From assembly GCF_030518155.1 (NCBI RefSeq), contig NZ_JAULRU010000569.1, positions 283,563 through 347,562 of the forward strand: a DNA stretch of 64,000 nucleotides. Direction: 5' to 3'. The stretch comes from Gilvimarinus gilvus (GTDB lineage: Bacteria; Pseudomonadota; Gammaproteobacteria; Pseudomonadales; Cellvibrionaceae). A program made the translations under genes and the position numbers. The notes under the pieces are model-generated. The model worked only from the letters and a program-made list of their open reading frames with translations. It was not told the DNA's origin and ran no database searches. Every line of letters starts with the position of its first letter. Position 1 is the stretch's first letter. Below are positions 53,049-61,683 of this stretch, in pieces.

Positions 53049-53352
53049 CCGCCAATCGCCAAATGTCGTAAGCGGGCTCCTCAAACGGGTGGGCCGCAAT
53101 CAGGGCATCGCGCACAGCGCCAATACAATCATCCAGGCAAACAGTTTCGACGCGCCACTCGGGCTCACGGCTAAGCTGTTCTTTCTCACCCGTAAACGGC
53201 TGAGCGCCGGCTAAAGGACGGAACTGGCCCTGCCCCTCAATCTGCCAACAGCATTGATCGTAGTCGCCGATTCGGCCCGCGCCGGCCGCAAACACCGCCG
53301 CCTTAACCGACTCGAGATGACTGCCGGGTACAAAAAAAACGAGTTTGTACAA
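53041..53352 (-). CDS. Stand-alone NIF3-like/YqfO-type domain protein
   Basis: A 103-residue single-domain protein. It resembles the inserted YqfO/CutA-like domain of NIF3 proteins as found free-standing in gammaproteobacteria: VPGSHLESVKAAVFAAGAGRIGDYDQC and AHPFEEPAYDIWRL. The function is unknown. It overlaps the NUDIX gene by 8 bases. Confidence 0.8.
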   Translation of the reverse strand: MYKLVFFVPGSHLESVKAAVFAAGAGRIGDYDQCCWQIEGQGQFRPLAGAQPFTGEKEQLSREPEWRVETVCLDDCIGAVRDALIAAHPFEEPAYDIWRLADV

Positions 53353-53361
53353 GGGCGCCTC

Positions 53362-53397
53362 CGGTTAACGGTTAACGGGGTACGTTCACCGTACCCC
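53362..53397. repeat. Heptamer pair and hairpin between the NIF3-like and serA genes
   Basis: CGGTTAA occurs twice in tandem (53362-53375), followed by an 8-base-pair hairpin GGGGTACG (53377-53384) and CGTACCCC (53390-53397), loop TTCAC. The loop region contains CGTTCAC, the same unit as the 7-copy array at 56647. Confidence 0.65.
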
Positions 53398-53413
53398 ATC
53401 CACCGTCTGCCAA

Positions 53414-54589
53414 TTAGATAACCCGCACCGCTATCACATGCTCGACGGCGCCAATGGCCTCTATCACATCGTCGGCTGGGGTTTGTTCAATATCAATAAT
53501 ATTGTAGGCAATATCGCCGCGGCTTTTGTTAACCATGTCGATAACATTCACGTTTTTCTCGGCCAACACCGACAATACGTGCCCGAGTACACCGGATACA
53601 TTGTCGTTACAGAAGGTGACGCGGGCACTGCCATTGGCCGCTCGCTCCATGTGCACTGCCGGGAAATTAACCGAGTTTTTGATGTTGCCGTTTTCCAGGT
53701 AATCCATCAGCTGGTCAGCGACCATAATCGCACAGTTTTCCTCTGCCTCTGCGGTGCTGGCACCGATGTGAGGTGTGGCGTAAACATCTTCACGATTGAG
53801 CAGAACAGGCTCTGGGAAGTCGCAGATGTACATACCCAAATGCTTAGCGTCCAAACTCTTAACCACTGCATCGGCATCCACAATCGCTTCGCGAGCGAAG
53901 TTCAGTAGAACCGCACCGGGCTTAACTGATTTCAGTGTTTCTTCGTTAATCAGGTGATGGGTCGCGTCAATGGCTGGCACATGCAGCGTCATAAAGTCAG
54001 AGCGAGACAGCAGCGCTTGTAAGTTTTCAGCGCGCGCTACCTGACTCGGCAGGCGCCAGGCCGCTTCAACCGACAGCGCCGGGTCGTAACCTATTACATT
54101 CATGCCCAGCGCTAAAGCCGTTTCCGCCACCATCGAGCCAATGGCACCCAGCCCGACAACACCCAGGGTTTTGCCCATCAGTTCACTGCCGGCAAACTGC
54201 GACTTTTGCTTTTCCATCAGCTTGCTCATTTCGCCGGCGTCGGTCATGTCGGTGAGCGAGTTAGACCAATTCATGCCGCGAATAATGCCGCGTGATGACA
54301 GCAGCATACCGGTAAGCACCAACTCTTTTACCGCATTAGCGTTCGCACCGGGCGCATTAAAAACCACCACACCTTTTTTGGTGTAATCGGCGACGGGCAC
54401 ATTGTTGGTACCGGCACCGGCACGGGCGACGGCTTTTACCGACTCAGGCAAGGCTTCATCGTGCAACTTGTGGCTGCGCAGAATGTAGCCATCGGGGCTG
54501 TTGATATCACTTGCCACTTCGTACTTGGCCCGGTCAAAACGGTTCAGGCCTTTTACCGAAATCTTGTTGTAGGTTTTAATTTTATACAT
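53414..54589 (-). CDS. serA: D-3-phosphoglycerate dehydrogenase
   Basis: A 391-residue enzyme making 3-phosphohydroxypyruvate, the first step of serine synthesis. The start at 54589 follows GGAAAGATC; it gives MYKIKTYNKISVKGL. NAD motif GVVGLGAIG (about residues 143-151), catalytic relay R (LNFAREAIVD), E (CDFPEPVL) and H (TPHIGASTAEAE). The last 75 residues form an ACT domain (VLGHVLSVLAEKNVNVIDM), a likely L-serine sensor. serC lies upstream on the same strand. Confidence 0.95.
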   Translation of the reverse strand: MYKIKTYNKISVKGLNRFDRAKYEVASDINSPDGYILRSHKLHDEALPESVKAVARAGAGTNNVPVADYTKKGVVVFNAPGANANAVKELVLTGMLLSSRGIIRGMNWSNSLTDMTDAGEMSKLMEKQKSQFAGSELMGKTLGVVGLGAIGSMVAETALALGMNVIGYDPALSVEAAWRLPSQVARAENLQALLSRSDFMTLHVPAIDATHHLINEETLKSVKPGAVLLNFAREAIVDADAVVKSLDAKHLGMYICDFPEPVLLNREDVYATPHIGASTAEAEENCAIMVADQLMDYLENGNIKNSVNFPAVHMERAANGSARVTFCNDNVSGVLGHVLSVLAEKNVNVIDMVNKSRGDIAYNIIDIEQTPADDVIEAIGAVEHVIAVRVI

Positions 54590-54715
54590 GATCTTTCCAG
54601 TTATTCTGTGTTCGTGTCTTAGCGCAATCACTCAGTCACTTATCTACAAGGAGCATCCCATTGCGCCAAGACCTTTTCAGCCGTTGTCCAGGCTGTGCAA
54701 TTCAAGCTATGGTAA

Positions 54716-55831
54716 TTAAGCTGTTACTTGGGCGTAGGCCCAGCTCAACCAAGGCGTCAGCGCTTCCAGGTCCGCCGCTTCAACCGTTGCACCACACCAA
54801 ATACGCAAGCCCGGAGGCGCATCGCGGTAAGCGCCAATATCGTAGGCCACGCCTTCGCTATCGAGCAGTTTTACCATGGCTTTAACTTGCTCAGGGGTAG
54901 CGTCGAGCTTAAAGCAAACACTGGTGTTAGAGCGCGTGGCTTTGTCTTGCGCCAAAAATTCAATCCACTCGTTAGCAGCGACAAAGTCTTCCAGCACTTT
55001 AAGATTGGCTTCACTGCGCTTGATAGCGGCAGGCACACCACCGATAGACTCGACCCAGTCGAGCGCGTCGAGGTAGTCGGCCACACACAGCATGGAAGGC
55101 GTGTTGATAGTGGCACCTTCGAAAATGCCTTCAATCAGCTTGCCGCCTTTGGTCATGCGGAACAACTTAGGCATGGGCCAAGGTGGCTCATAGGTTTCTA
55201 AGCGTTCAACCGCGCGGGGCCCTAAAATAAGTACACCGTGAGCGCCTTCACCGCCGAGCACTTTCTGCCAACTGAAAGTCACAACATCGAGTTTTTCCCA
55301 CGGCATGTCCATGGCGAATACAGCCGAGGTGGCGTCGCAAATGGTCAAGCCTTCGCGGTCATCGGCAATCCAGTCACCGTTAGGGACTTTTACGCCGGAA
55401 GTAGTGCCATTCCAGGTAAAGATCACGTCGTGGTCAAAGTTCACCTTATCCAGCTCCGGCAGTTCGCCGTAGTCGGCCTCCAGGGCGGTAACATTGTCCA
55501 GCTTAAGTTGCTTGGTAACGTCAGTCAGCCAGCCCTTACCAAAAGACTCCCACTGCATAACATCGACCGGACGCTGGCCCAGCATGGACCACATGGCCAT
55601 TTCTACCGCACCGGTGTCGGAGCCTGCGACGATGCCAACTCGATAACCGTCCGGCAAACCCAACATTTGTTTGGTTTGCTCACAGGCACGACCGAGAGCG
55701 GCCTTACCGATGGACGAGCGGTGCGAACGTCCCAGCGTAGAGATGTCCAGTTTGCTTACGTCGTATCCTGGGCGCTTGCTACAGGGGCCAGACGAAAAGT
55801 TAGGGTTTTGCGGTTTCACCGATGGTTGCAT
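54716..55831 (-). CDS. serC: Phosphoserine aminotransferase
   Basis: A 371-residue class V PLP enzyme making O-phosphoserine. The PLP lysine is K190 ([11 protein letters not shown]); the aspartate of the PLP site is in CDATSAVF. The N-terminal [14 protein letters not shown] and overall length match the alternative SerC type (about 370-390 residues) rather than the E. coli type. Next to serA on the same strand. Confidence 0.92.
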   Translation of the reverse strand: MQPSVKPQNPNFSSGPCSKRPGYDVSKLDISTLGRSHRSSIGKAALGRACEQTKQMLGLPDGYRVGIVAGSDTGAVEMAMWSMLGQRPVDVMQWESFGKGWLTDVTKQLKLDNVTALEADYGELPELDKVNFDHDVIFTWNGTTSGVKVPNGDWIADDREGLTICDATSAVFAMDMPWEKLDVVTFSWQKVLGGEGAHGVLILGPRAVERLETYEPPWPMPKLFRMTKGGKLIEGIFEGATINTPSMLCVADYLDALDWVESIGGVPAAIKRSEANLKVLEDFVAANEWIEFLAQDKATRSNTSVCFKLDATPEQVKAMVKLLDSEGVAYDIGAYRDAPPGLRIWCGATVEAADLEALTPWLSWAYAQVTA

Positions 55832-55969
55832 GACGTTCCTCTGAATTGGTCCAGAATGACGGAGCGAACACCCGGGAGTTCGCCTCCGGGGTGTATGAAA
55901 ATTGGGCGCTGATTATGCCAGTTAGGCAGCGACTGGTCTACGCCTTGGCGGGATTATTAGCAGCGCTCA

Positions 55970-56632
55970 ATGTACCGCCAGATAAGCTCTGGGATGCGGT
56001 ATAGTAGAAAAATGAAAATGTACCCCCCATCCATGGTACTGGCGGTGCTGGCAACACTTGCCCTGCTTGCCTTAGGCGCTGCCAGCGAGCAGGTTAATCC
56101 GTGGCTACAATACCAGCCAAACGGGACCACAGGTGGCGAACTCTGGCGGTTGCTAACGGCTCACATCGCCCATTTAAACCTGACCCACGCGGCGCTTAAT
56201 CTTGCCGCACTGTGGCTGATACTGCTTTGGCTTGGGGAGCAATACCACGCTTGGGAGTGGTGGCTGGCAGGGACCTTTATTTCTGTTTGTATCAGCATCA
56301 GTCTATGGTACTGGAACCCAGAACTGGGCTACTACGTAGGCCTTTCCGGCACACTGCACGGTTTGCTTATCTATGGGCTGGCGCCCCTGTGCTTGCAAAA
56401 ATCTCTTTCCGCCTGGTTGGCGCTACTGGTCATTGGCGGCAAAATTATCACCGAGCAGCTCTACCCGGCCTCCAGCCAGCATACAGCGGAGCTCATAAAT
56501 GGCGCGGTCATTACCGACGCTCACCTGTACGGCGCAGCTTGGGGGGCTGCGGCTGTTGCCATTCGCTATGCGGGAGTAATGCTTGGGGGTAAGAAAAATA
56601 ACCGAATAAAACTTGCGGATAAATCGAGCTAA
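55970..56632 (+). CDS. rrtA: Rhombosortase (rhomboid-family GlyGly-CTERM protease)
   Basis: A 220-residue membrane protease with six hydrophobic segments. The catalytic serine is in YYVGLSGTLHG (GxSG) and the histidine in ITDAHLYGAAWG. HLNLTHAALNL is also typical. Its small size and lack of extra domains fit rhombosortases, which cut GlyGly-CTERM C-terminal tags from secreted proteins. The true start is uncertain: ATGs at 55970, 55994, 56012 or 56018 are possible and none has a good ribosome site. No GlyGly-CTERM substrate is visible in this window. Confidence 0.75.
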   Translation: MYRQISSGMRYSRKMKMYPPSMVLAVLATLALLALGAASEQVNPWLQYQPNGTTGGELWRLLTAHIAHLNLTHAALNLAALWLILLWLGEQYHAWEWWLAGTFISVCISISLWYWNPELGYYVGLSGTLHGLLIYGLAPLCLQKSLSAWLALLVIGGKIITEQLYPASSQHTAELINGAVITDAHLYGAAWGAAAVAIRYAGVMLGGKKNNRIKLADKSS

Positions 56633-56646
56633 GCGAGAACATTGGC

Positions 56647-56695
56647 CGTTCACCGTTCACCGTTCACCGTTCACCGTTCACCGTTCACCGTTCAC
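56647..56695. repeat. Heptanucleotide array CGTTCAC x7
   Basis: Seven exact copies of CGTTCAC between convergent rrtA and recX. It reaches into the recX frame: the last codons and stop of recX (GTG AAC GGT GAA CGG TGA) are written by this array. Confidence 0.95.
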
Positions 56696-57163
56696 CAGGG
56701 CAAATATATCTTCCGGGAAAAACCCACGATACTGCAGGTAGCGTACCCGCCTTGCCTTTTCTTTCATGTCGGCTTTTTTGTCGGCGCTAACATCGGCAAC
56801 TGGCTGGCGGAACTTTCGCTCCAATACATCGCGGGCCTGCTCGCGCCAATCCACATCCAGCTCGGCAATCGCCTGCTCCACTAAAGTGGCATCCACGCCT
56901 TTCTGTCTTAACTCTTGGGTAATGCGAATAGGGCCTCGGCCGCGCGCAACACTGGAGCGAACAAAAGCTTCGGTAAAGCGCTTGTCGTCGAGATAACCCA
57001 GCTCTTGCAGCCATTCAACGGCATCTTCAGCTAAAGCGACATCACCAAATTTTGCGGTTAGCTTTGTTTTCAGCTCGGCAACGCCGTGCTCGCGACGGGT
57101 TAGCGAGGCAAGTGCGCTATTGCGCACCTGCTCACGACTCGCTTGCGTATCATCTTGCAACAT
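56678..57163 (-). CDS. recX: RecA regulatory protein RecX
   Basis: A 161-residue helical protein inhibiting RecA filaments. LASLTRREHGVAELKTKL and WLQELGYLDDKRFTEAFVRS are the family repeats, followed by GRGPIRITQELRQKGV. It lies 24 bases after recA. Its last five codons and stop lie in the 7-base array, which therefore sets the length of the C-terminus. Confidence 0.92.
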   Translation of the reverse strand: MLQDDTQASREQVRNSALASLTRREHGVAELKTKLTAKFGDVALAEDAVEWLQELGYLDDKRFTEAFVRSSVARGRGPIRITQELRQKGVDATLVEQAIAELDVDWREQARDVLERKFRQPVADVSADKKADMKEKARRVRYLQYRGFFPEDIFALVNGER

Positions 57164-57187
57164 AACAAGGGAGACTTGGCCTCAAAC

Positions 57188-58216
57188 TTAGGCCTCTTCT
57201 TCCGCGGTTTCTTCTGGCGCCTTGACTACGGTGCCAAGCAGCTCACCACGAACGCGCGCTTCCAGTTCTTCGGCCACGGCGGGGTTTTCTTGCAAGAACT
57301 TCACAACATTGTTTTTACCCTGGCCAATTTTGTCGCCGTTGTAGCTGTACCAGGCACCGGCCTTGTCGACCATTCCCAGCTTAACGCCACAGTCGACCAC
57401 TTCCGCTAAGCGGTTAATGCCCTGGCCATACATAATTTGGAATTCGGCTTGTTTAAACGGCGGGGCGACCTTGTTTTTCACCACCTTAACGCGCGTTTCC
57501 GAGCCGGTGACTTCGTCGCCGTCTTTCACCGCGCCAATGCGGCGAATATCCAAACGCACCGATGAATAGAACTTAAGGGCGTTACCACCGGTGGTGGTTT
57601 CGGGGTTACCGAACATCACACCGATTTTCATACGGATTTGGTTAATAAAAATCACCAGGCAATTAGCGTTTTTAATATTACCGGTAATTTTACGCAGCGC
57701 CTGCGACATTAACCGCGCCTGCAAGCCAACGTGGTGGTCACCCATTTCGCCTTCAATTTCGGCTTTAGGCGTAAGGGCGGCAACAGAGTCAACTACCAGT
57801 ACATCAACGGCACCGGAGCGCACCAGCATGTCAGATACCTCGAGCGCCTGCTCACCGGTATCGGGCTGCGAAATAATTAAGTCATCGACATTAACACCGA
57901 GCTTTTCGGCGTAAATGGGGTCAAGGGCGTGCTCGGCATCAATAAACGCACAGGTGCCACCGGCGCGCTGCGCCTCGGCAATCACCTGTAACGTTAGGGT
58001 GGTTTTACCGGAAGATTCAGGGCCATAAATTTCAACAATACGGCCTTTAGGCAGGCCGCCAATTCCCAGGGCGACATCCAGCCCCAGCGAACCGGTGGAA
58101 ATAGAGGGTACGGCAACCAATTCGCGGTCGCCCATACGCATAACGGTGCCTTTACCGAACTGGCGCTCGATTTGGCCCAGTGCTGCATCCAAAGCCTTCT
58201 GTTTATTCGTGTCCAT
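57188..58216 (-). CDS. recA: Recombinase RecA
   Basis: A 342-residue strand-exchange ATPase. P-loop [10 protein letters not shown] (about residues 65-74), Walker B region ([21 protein letters not shown]), and the acidic C-terminal tail (ETAEEEA). Slightly shorter than E. coli RecA. recX and pncC (cinA) flank it as in most gammaproteobacteria. Its LexA-controlled promoter is unusually far upstream (see 58468-58499). Confidence 0.98.
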   Translation of the reverse strand: MDTNKQKALDAALGQIERQFGKGTVMRMGDRELVAVPSISTGSLGLDVALGIGGLPKGRIVEIYGPESSGKTTLTLQVIAEAQRAGGTCAFIDAEHALDPIYAEKLGVNVDDLIISQPDTGEQALEVSDMLVRSGAVDVLVVDSVAALTPKAEIEGEMGDHHVGLQARLMSQALRKITGNIKNANCLVIFINQIRMKIGVMFGNPETTTGGNALKFYSSVRLDIRRIGAVKDGDEVTGSETRVKVVKNKVAPPFKQAEFQIMYGQGINRLAEVVDCGVKLGMVDKAGAWYSYNGDKIGQGKNNVVKFLQENPAVAEELEARVRGELLGTVVKAPEETAEEEA

Positions 58217-58285
58217 TTATCACCTCAACTTAAATTCAATTCGTACAATTTTTAGCGCTGGCACTTAGGTTTCGGCCAGTTTATT

Positions 58286-58466
58286 TGGTGTCCGGCTTAA
58301 GGAGTACACCGTATTTCAGTAAGTCATCCAGGTGCTTTGGCAAGGCGCGATTGGCAGCGTATGGCCGCAGCCCTCGCAAGATTCGCAACACATCCAAAGA
58401 GCCTGCAGGCTTACCTGTAAGGAGCCACACCCTGAAAGCGAGTGCGCTTCTTAAACCGGACACCTA
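58286..58466. repeat. 181-base inverted-repeat element in the recA leader
   Basis: The ends are 33-base imperfect inverted repeats (25 of 33 match). The outer ends are GGTGTCCGG(C/T)TTAAG(G/A)AG and the inner ends are CAC and TTTCAG. The element fills the gap between the recA promoter and recA. A 60-codon minus-strand frame starting with GTG (58463) spans it. It could be a MITE-like element or a structured mRNA leader; I cannot tell without genome-wide copies. Confidence 0.55.
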
Positions 58467-58467
58467 A

Positions 58468-58499
58468 AGCATACAGTAAAAACCTGTACATGCAAACAG
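58468..58499 (-). promoter_or_regulatory. LexA-controlled recA promoter
   Basis: CTGTACATGCAAACAG (58484-58499) fits the SOS box CTGT-N8-ACAG. On the minus strand TTGCAT and TATGCT (58473-58468), 16 bases apart, give -35 and -10 elements overlapped by the box. Transcription would start near 58461, about 245 bases before the recA ATG and inside the end of the inverted-repeat element. Confidence 0.7.
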
Positions 58500-58509
58500 C
58501 ACTAGGCAT

Positions 58510-59034
58510 TTATACAGTGTTTTTTACCGGATTCTGGCGAATAATCGCCAGCAAGCCCCGCAACGCGGTCACTGAGGCCTGCTCGCGCACCTGGGCCCGG
58601 CTACCTTCGTATACGTAGCACTCACTCAATAGGGCGTCACCCGGCCCGGCCCATGCCAGCCAAACCGTGCCCACGGGCTTATCTGGCGTACCGCCATCGG
58701 GCCCGGCGATACCACTGACCGACACGGCGATATCCGCCCCGCCCACACGCAGCGCGCCCTGCGCCATTTGCTCTACCACCTCGCGACTAACCGCGCCGCA
58801 GCGCTCAAGCACCTCAGTCTCAACGCCTAACAGCTGCTGTTTGGCCGCATTGGCGTAGCTGACGATTCCGGTGCCAAACCAGGCCGAACTGCCGGCCACC
58901 TCGGTAATAGCCGCCGCAATGCCGCCACCGGTGCAAGACTCAGCGGTGGCCACCGTCCAGCCACGCTCCAGCAGGTCACTACCAAGCTCGGCCGATAAAT
59001 GGTGCAATGTCGATTGATAAGTGGGCGGCGCCAT
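58510..59034 (-). CDS. pncC: Nicotinamide-nucleotide amidase (CinA C-terminal type)
   Basis: A 174-residue enzyme deamidating NMN. The family signature TVATAESCTGGGIAAAITEVAGSS spans residues 24-47, followed by SYANAAKQQLLGV and VSVSGIAGPDGGTPDKPVGTVW. This is the single-domain form, without the CinA N-terminal domain. It precedes recA as usual. Confidence 0.93.
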   Translation of the reverse strand: MAPPTYQSTLHHLSAELGSDLLERGWTVATAESCTGGGIAAAITEVAGSSAWFGTGIVSYANAAKQQLLGVETEVLERCGAVSREVVEQMAQGALRVGGADIAVSVSGIAGPDGGTPDKPVGTVWLAWAGPGDALLSECYVYEGSRAQVREQASVTALRGLLAIIRQNPVKNTV

Positions 59035-59234
59035 AAGTACCTACGGATAAGAGCCTGCTTTTGAGTACCGGAGCGCCTGCTCCAGCCTTTGGAAACACCC
59101 AATATACTGAACTTACACCGGCAAACGCCAGCCCTATTCCACCCCGAATTCCGCCACCTGAAACATGGCCGATCCTGTGACCTACGACTATAGTGAGAGA
59201 AGTTCACCGTCACATAGCCGCAAGGACAACAACA

Positions 59235-59696
59235 ATGCAGCGATTCAACACCAAGCTACTCGCATTAGCCACCATGGGGTTCGTATCAGCCGGTTTAGCC
59301 GCCCCGCTGAGCGCCGCGCCCATTGAGGGCACCTGGGTCACCATCGATGACAAAGACCGCAGCCGCAAAAGCCTGGTGGAACTGGTGGTTACCGAGGAAG
59401 GTGAGCTGCGCGGTACCATCACAAAACTACTGCAAGAAAAAAATCAGGGTTTAACGTGCGAAAAATGCCCAGGCGACTTCAAAGATAAACCCGTCGAAGG
59501 GCTAACGTTTATGTGGAGCCTGGAAAAGGCCAGCGAAGGCGAGTGGCGCGACGGCAAAATTCTCGACCCCAAAACCGGCAAAGTCTACAAAGCCCGCGCA
59601 TCACTCAGTGAAGACAAACAAGAACTTACCGTACGCGGGTTTGTCGGGTTTTCGCTGTTTGGGCGCAGTCAGGTTTGGGTTAGGGAGGGCGATTGA
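59235..59696 (+). CDS. DUF2147 exported protein
   Basis: A 153-residue protein, start at 59235 (after AAGGACAACAACA) giving a signal peptide cleaved near LSA-AP. The mature part is DUF2147: EGTWVTIDDKDRSRKSLVEL, GTITKLL, a CEKCPGDFKD pair of cysteines and GRSQVWVR at the end. The family is a small beta-barrel of unknown role. It is the last clearly vertically inherited-looking gene before the AT-rich accessory region. Confidence 0.85.
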   Translation: MQRFNTKLLALATMGFVSAGLAAPLSAAPIEGTWVTIDDKDRSRKSLVELVVTEEGELRGTITKLLQEKNQGLTCEKCPGDFKDKPVEGLTFMWSLEKASEGEWRDGKILDPKTGKVYKARASLSEDKQELTVRGFVGFSLFGRSQVWVREGD

Positions 59697-59740
59697 CCCC
59701 CTAACCCGGTTAACCTTAAACCCTGCGCCCTCCTAAAACA

Positions 59741-60526
59741 CTAATAAATGTTCTCTCCCGCAGACTCGGCAAACAATGTAAACCCCACCTCGTCAATTTC
59801 TACATCTTCAACAATTTCTAATGGCGGATACCCAAGCTTCGCGCGCTTCTTGTTGTAATCATCAAAAATAACCTTAGCTTGACTATAGATATACTGCCTA
59901 TCAGAGTCAGTTAAAGTAAAATCCCCATATACATGTTCGTACATATTCATTTCAATGTCAGCATGCATGTATTTGAGACCAGGCACACCGCGCAGCGAAG
60001 CAAACTCCAGGTAGGAAAGTTGATTTAAAAGGTTCTCTCTGGATATATCAGCACCTTCAAAATTAACCCCTTCGTACTGACTAAAAGCGGTGCTTATATA
60101 TTCATTACTCCCCAAGGTCACAGATAGGTCCGCATACTGGCGCATTCGATTGAAGTTTTCGCTTAGTGCATGATAATCCTCATCACTAAACGGTTTTTCT
60201 ATTTTTGATACAACCTCTCTCGCCCGTGTAACGATCTCGCCAATTGCGATTAAATCGCCACTTTCAGCAAGGTCTTCCAGGGCAGAATCGTCGTAGTGAG
60301 CATAATCTCTTACCTTCGACCAACTATACTCCGGAATATAATCATCGCTATTGTGTACATAGTCGGCATTTGACGTCGACTCGACCGTATCTACTTTTGG
60401 TATTACGTCAACGACTTCTCGATCTAAATTGAGATCACTGTTATCTTTTTTGTCTTTGAGTCCACTAGTAAAAACAATACCGGCGATAACAGAGACTAAC
60501 AAAGCAAATATCCATAAGCCTCTCAT
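59741..60526 (-). CDS. Unknown membrane-anchored protein of an AT-rich pair
   Basis: I do not recognise this 261-residue protein. Residues 5-21 are a TM anchor (WIFALLVSVIAGIVFTS); the rest is mostly acidic, tyrosine-rich and helical (WSKVRDYAHYDDSALEDLAE, DEDYHALSENFNRMRQYADL), with a C-terminal QAKVIFDDYNKKRAKLGYPPLE segment, and should lie in the periplasm. It overlaps the upstream gene by ATGA, so the two are one operon. The DNA is clearly more AT-rich than neighbouring genes, suggesting transfer. Confidence 0.7.
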   Translation of the reverse strand: MRGLWIFALLVSVIAGIVFTSGLKDKKDNSDLNLDREVVDVIPKVDTVESTSNADYVHNSDDYIPEYSWSKVRDYAHYDDSALEDLAESGDLIAIGEIVTRAREVVSKIEKPFSDEDYHALSENFNRMRQYADLSVTLGSNEYISTAFSQYEGVNFEGADISRENLLNQLSYLEFASLRGVPGLKYMHADIEMNMYEHVYGDFTLTDSDRQYIYSQAKVIFDDYNKKRAKLGYPPLEIVEDVEIDEVGFTLFAESAGENIY

Positions 60527-61119
60527 TCGTAATCCCCTTCATAATTATATTCCCAAAAGTTAATATCACTGCCCAAGCACATTGACATATTTTCATTTCG
60601 AGAATTTTGAGCCTGAATCTTACAGTCAGAAATATTAGAATCATAATTAAATTCGTTTTCATGTATACACTTGTCATATGAAACGAACTCAACCTCAAAT
60701 TCTCCCTCAAAGCGCAGATATTCGTCATATCCAGCCGATCCCCCACCCCGAAAAGTCCAATTATTTATGGGGGCACAAATATTTTTATAAAAGGATGAGC
60801 GATCTTCAATAGCATCGTCTTTACATGAACTGAATTTCTCTTTAATACTACTTACCAGTGACCCACACTTATTTCGCCACTGTCCGTATAACATAGCTCT
60901 AGTCCTATTTGCTTGCCCGTAACGCCTAATAGAACTGAGAATAAAGGACATCTCAGCATCAGGTGTCCTCATATGGTTGGTTAAGTAGTGGTAGTATCCA
61001 CTAGGGAGATAAACCCCTCGCACATAAACCTCTTCTAAAGGTTTATCATCAGCGTAAACGTAAGCCGTACAGAATACTTCTAGGATGATTAAAACAGAAA
61101 GGGATAATATTGATTTCAT
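60523..61119 (-). CDS. Unknown exported six-cysteine protein with a TonB-box-like segment
   Basis: I do not recognise this protein. The ATG at 61119 follows GGAGGTGTTT and gives a 198-residue protein with a signal peptide cleaved near VYA-DD. The mature N-terminus contains LEEVYVRGVYLPSG, resembling the EEVxVxG stretch of TonB-dependent receptors though there is no barrel. Six cysteines in the mature part suggest three disulphides. AT-rich, with low-frequency codons, unlike neighbours. It heads the two-gene operon and is preceded by about 170 bases of AT-rich DNA. Confidence 0.7.
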   Translation of the reverse strand: MKSILSLSVLIILEVFCTAYVYADDKPLEEVYVRGVYLPSGYYHYLTNHMRTPDAEMSFILSSIRRYGQANRTRAMLYGQWRNKCGSLVSSIKEKFSSCKDDAIEDRSSFYKNICAPINNWTFRGGGSAGYDEYLRFEGEFEVEFVSYDKCIHENEFNYDSNISDCKIQAQNSRNENMSMCLGSDINFWEYNYEGDYE

Positions 61120-61328
61120 AAACACCTCCATGTGTCGTTGGACTTTCCCTGTCACACCCAAAGGCTAGCTCACCAATTTCAAACAAACAACTACGATTTT
61201 GAAATAACAAAATAATCTATTATTACGGAAGAAATACTGAAACACTCATAATTTTTACCAACACCACGAAAATTAGTCACCCAAATCAACCAAATTACAT
61301 TCAACGACAATAAGACTAGATGAAATTT

Positions 61329-61604
61329 TCATTTATTGACAAATCGAGTTTTCCTGCCAGCCAACCGCTTCATCAACCGGCCAATATCGCAGGGGCAATC
61401 GTTGGCCCCGACAACTAAATGTACATGATTGGTCATCAGGCAATAGCTATACACCCGCAAACCAAAGAACGCTTTCCACTCAGCCAAATTATCGAGATAG
61501 TATTCGTAATCCCGACCCTCAACAAACACCACGTTACGGTTATGGCCGCGCTGCACAATATGATGCGGCAAATCCGGCACAATTACCCTCGCCCGCCTTG
61601 GCAT
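61329..61604 (-). pseudogene. Truncated REP-associated Y1 (IS200-like) transposase
   Basis: Only the N-terminal 91 residues of a Y1-type transposase/RayT remain: PHHIVQRGHNRNVVF, AFFGLRVYSYCLMTNHVHLVV (HUH-like HVHL) and LMKRLAGRKTRFVNK. The catalytic tyrosine and the rest of the protein are missing; a stop follows and then AT-rich DNA. Its associated flank repeat lies upstream at 61655. It marks an insertion boundary. Confidence 0.85.
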
Positions 61605-61654
61605 ATCAACTCCTCCTTGAGCCCTAGTTCAAACCTCACCACTACCGATCACGT

Positions 61655-61683
61655 ATTGGGGAAAATAAATCTGTCCCCTTTTT
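61655..61683. repeat. Flank repeat of the Y1 transposase
   Basis: The minus strand reads AAAAAGGGGACAGATTTATT followed by TTCCCCAAT, the repeat commonly seen ahead of this transposase type; GGGG and CCCC pair at its ends. It lies 51 bases upstream of the transposase start. Confidence 0.7.

Noticed and set aside
55238..55912. A 224-codon plus-strand frame antisense to serC, and similar frames antisense to serA (53438-53908) and GH43 (24381-24926).
   Set aside because: The sense genes have complete catalytic motifs. The antisense products lack any family features and ribosome sites.
56647..56695. CRISPR-like array.
   Set aside because: The units are contiguous 7-mers without spacers, so it is a simple tandem repeat.
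58281..58463. A 60-codon minus-strand frame starting at GTG, and a mirror frame on the plus strand.
   Set aside because: Both arise from the inverted-repeat ends (each starts with SGLRS). There is no ribosome site, so I list the DNA element rather than a gene, though a leader peptide remains possible.
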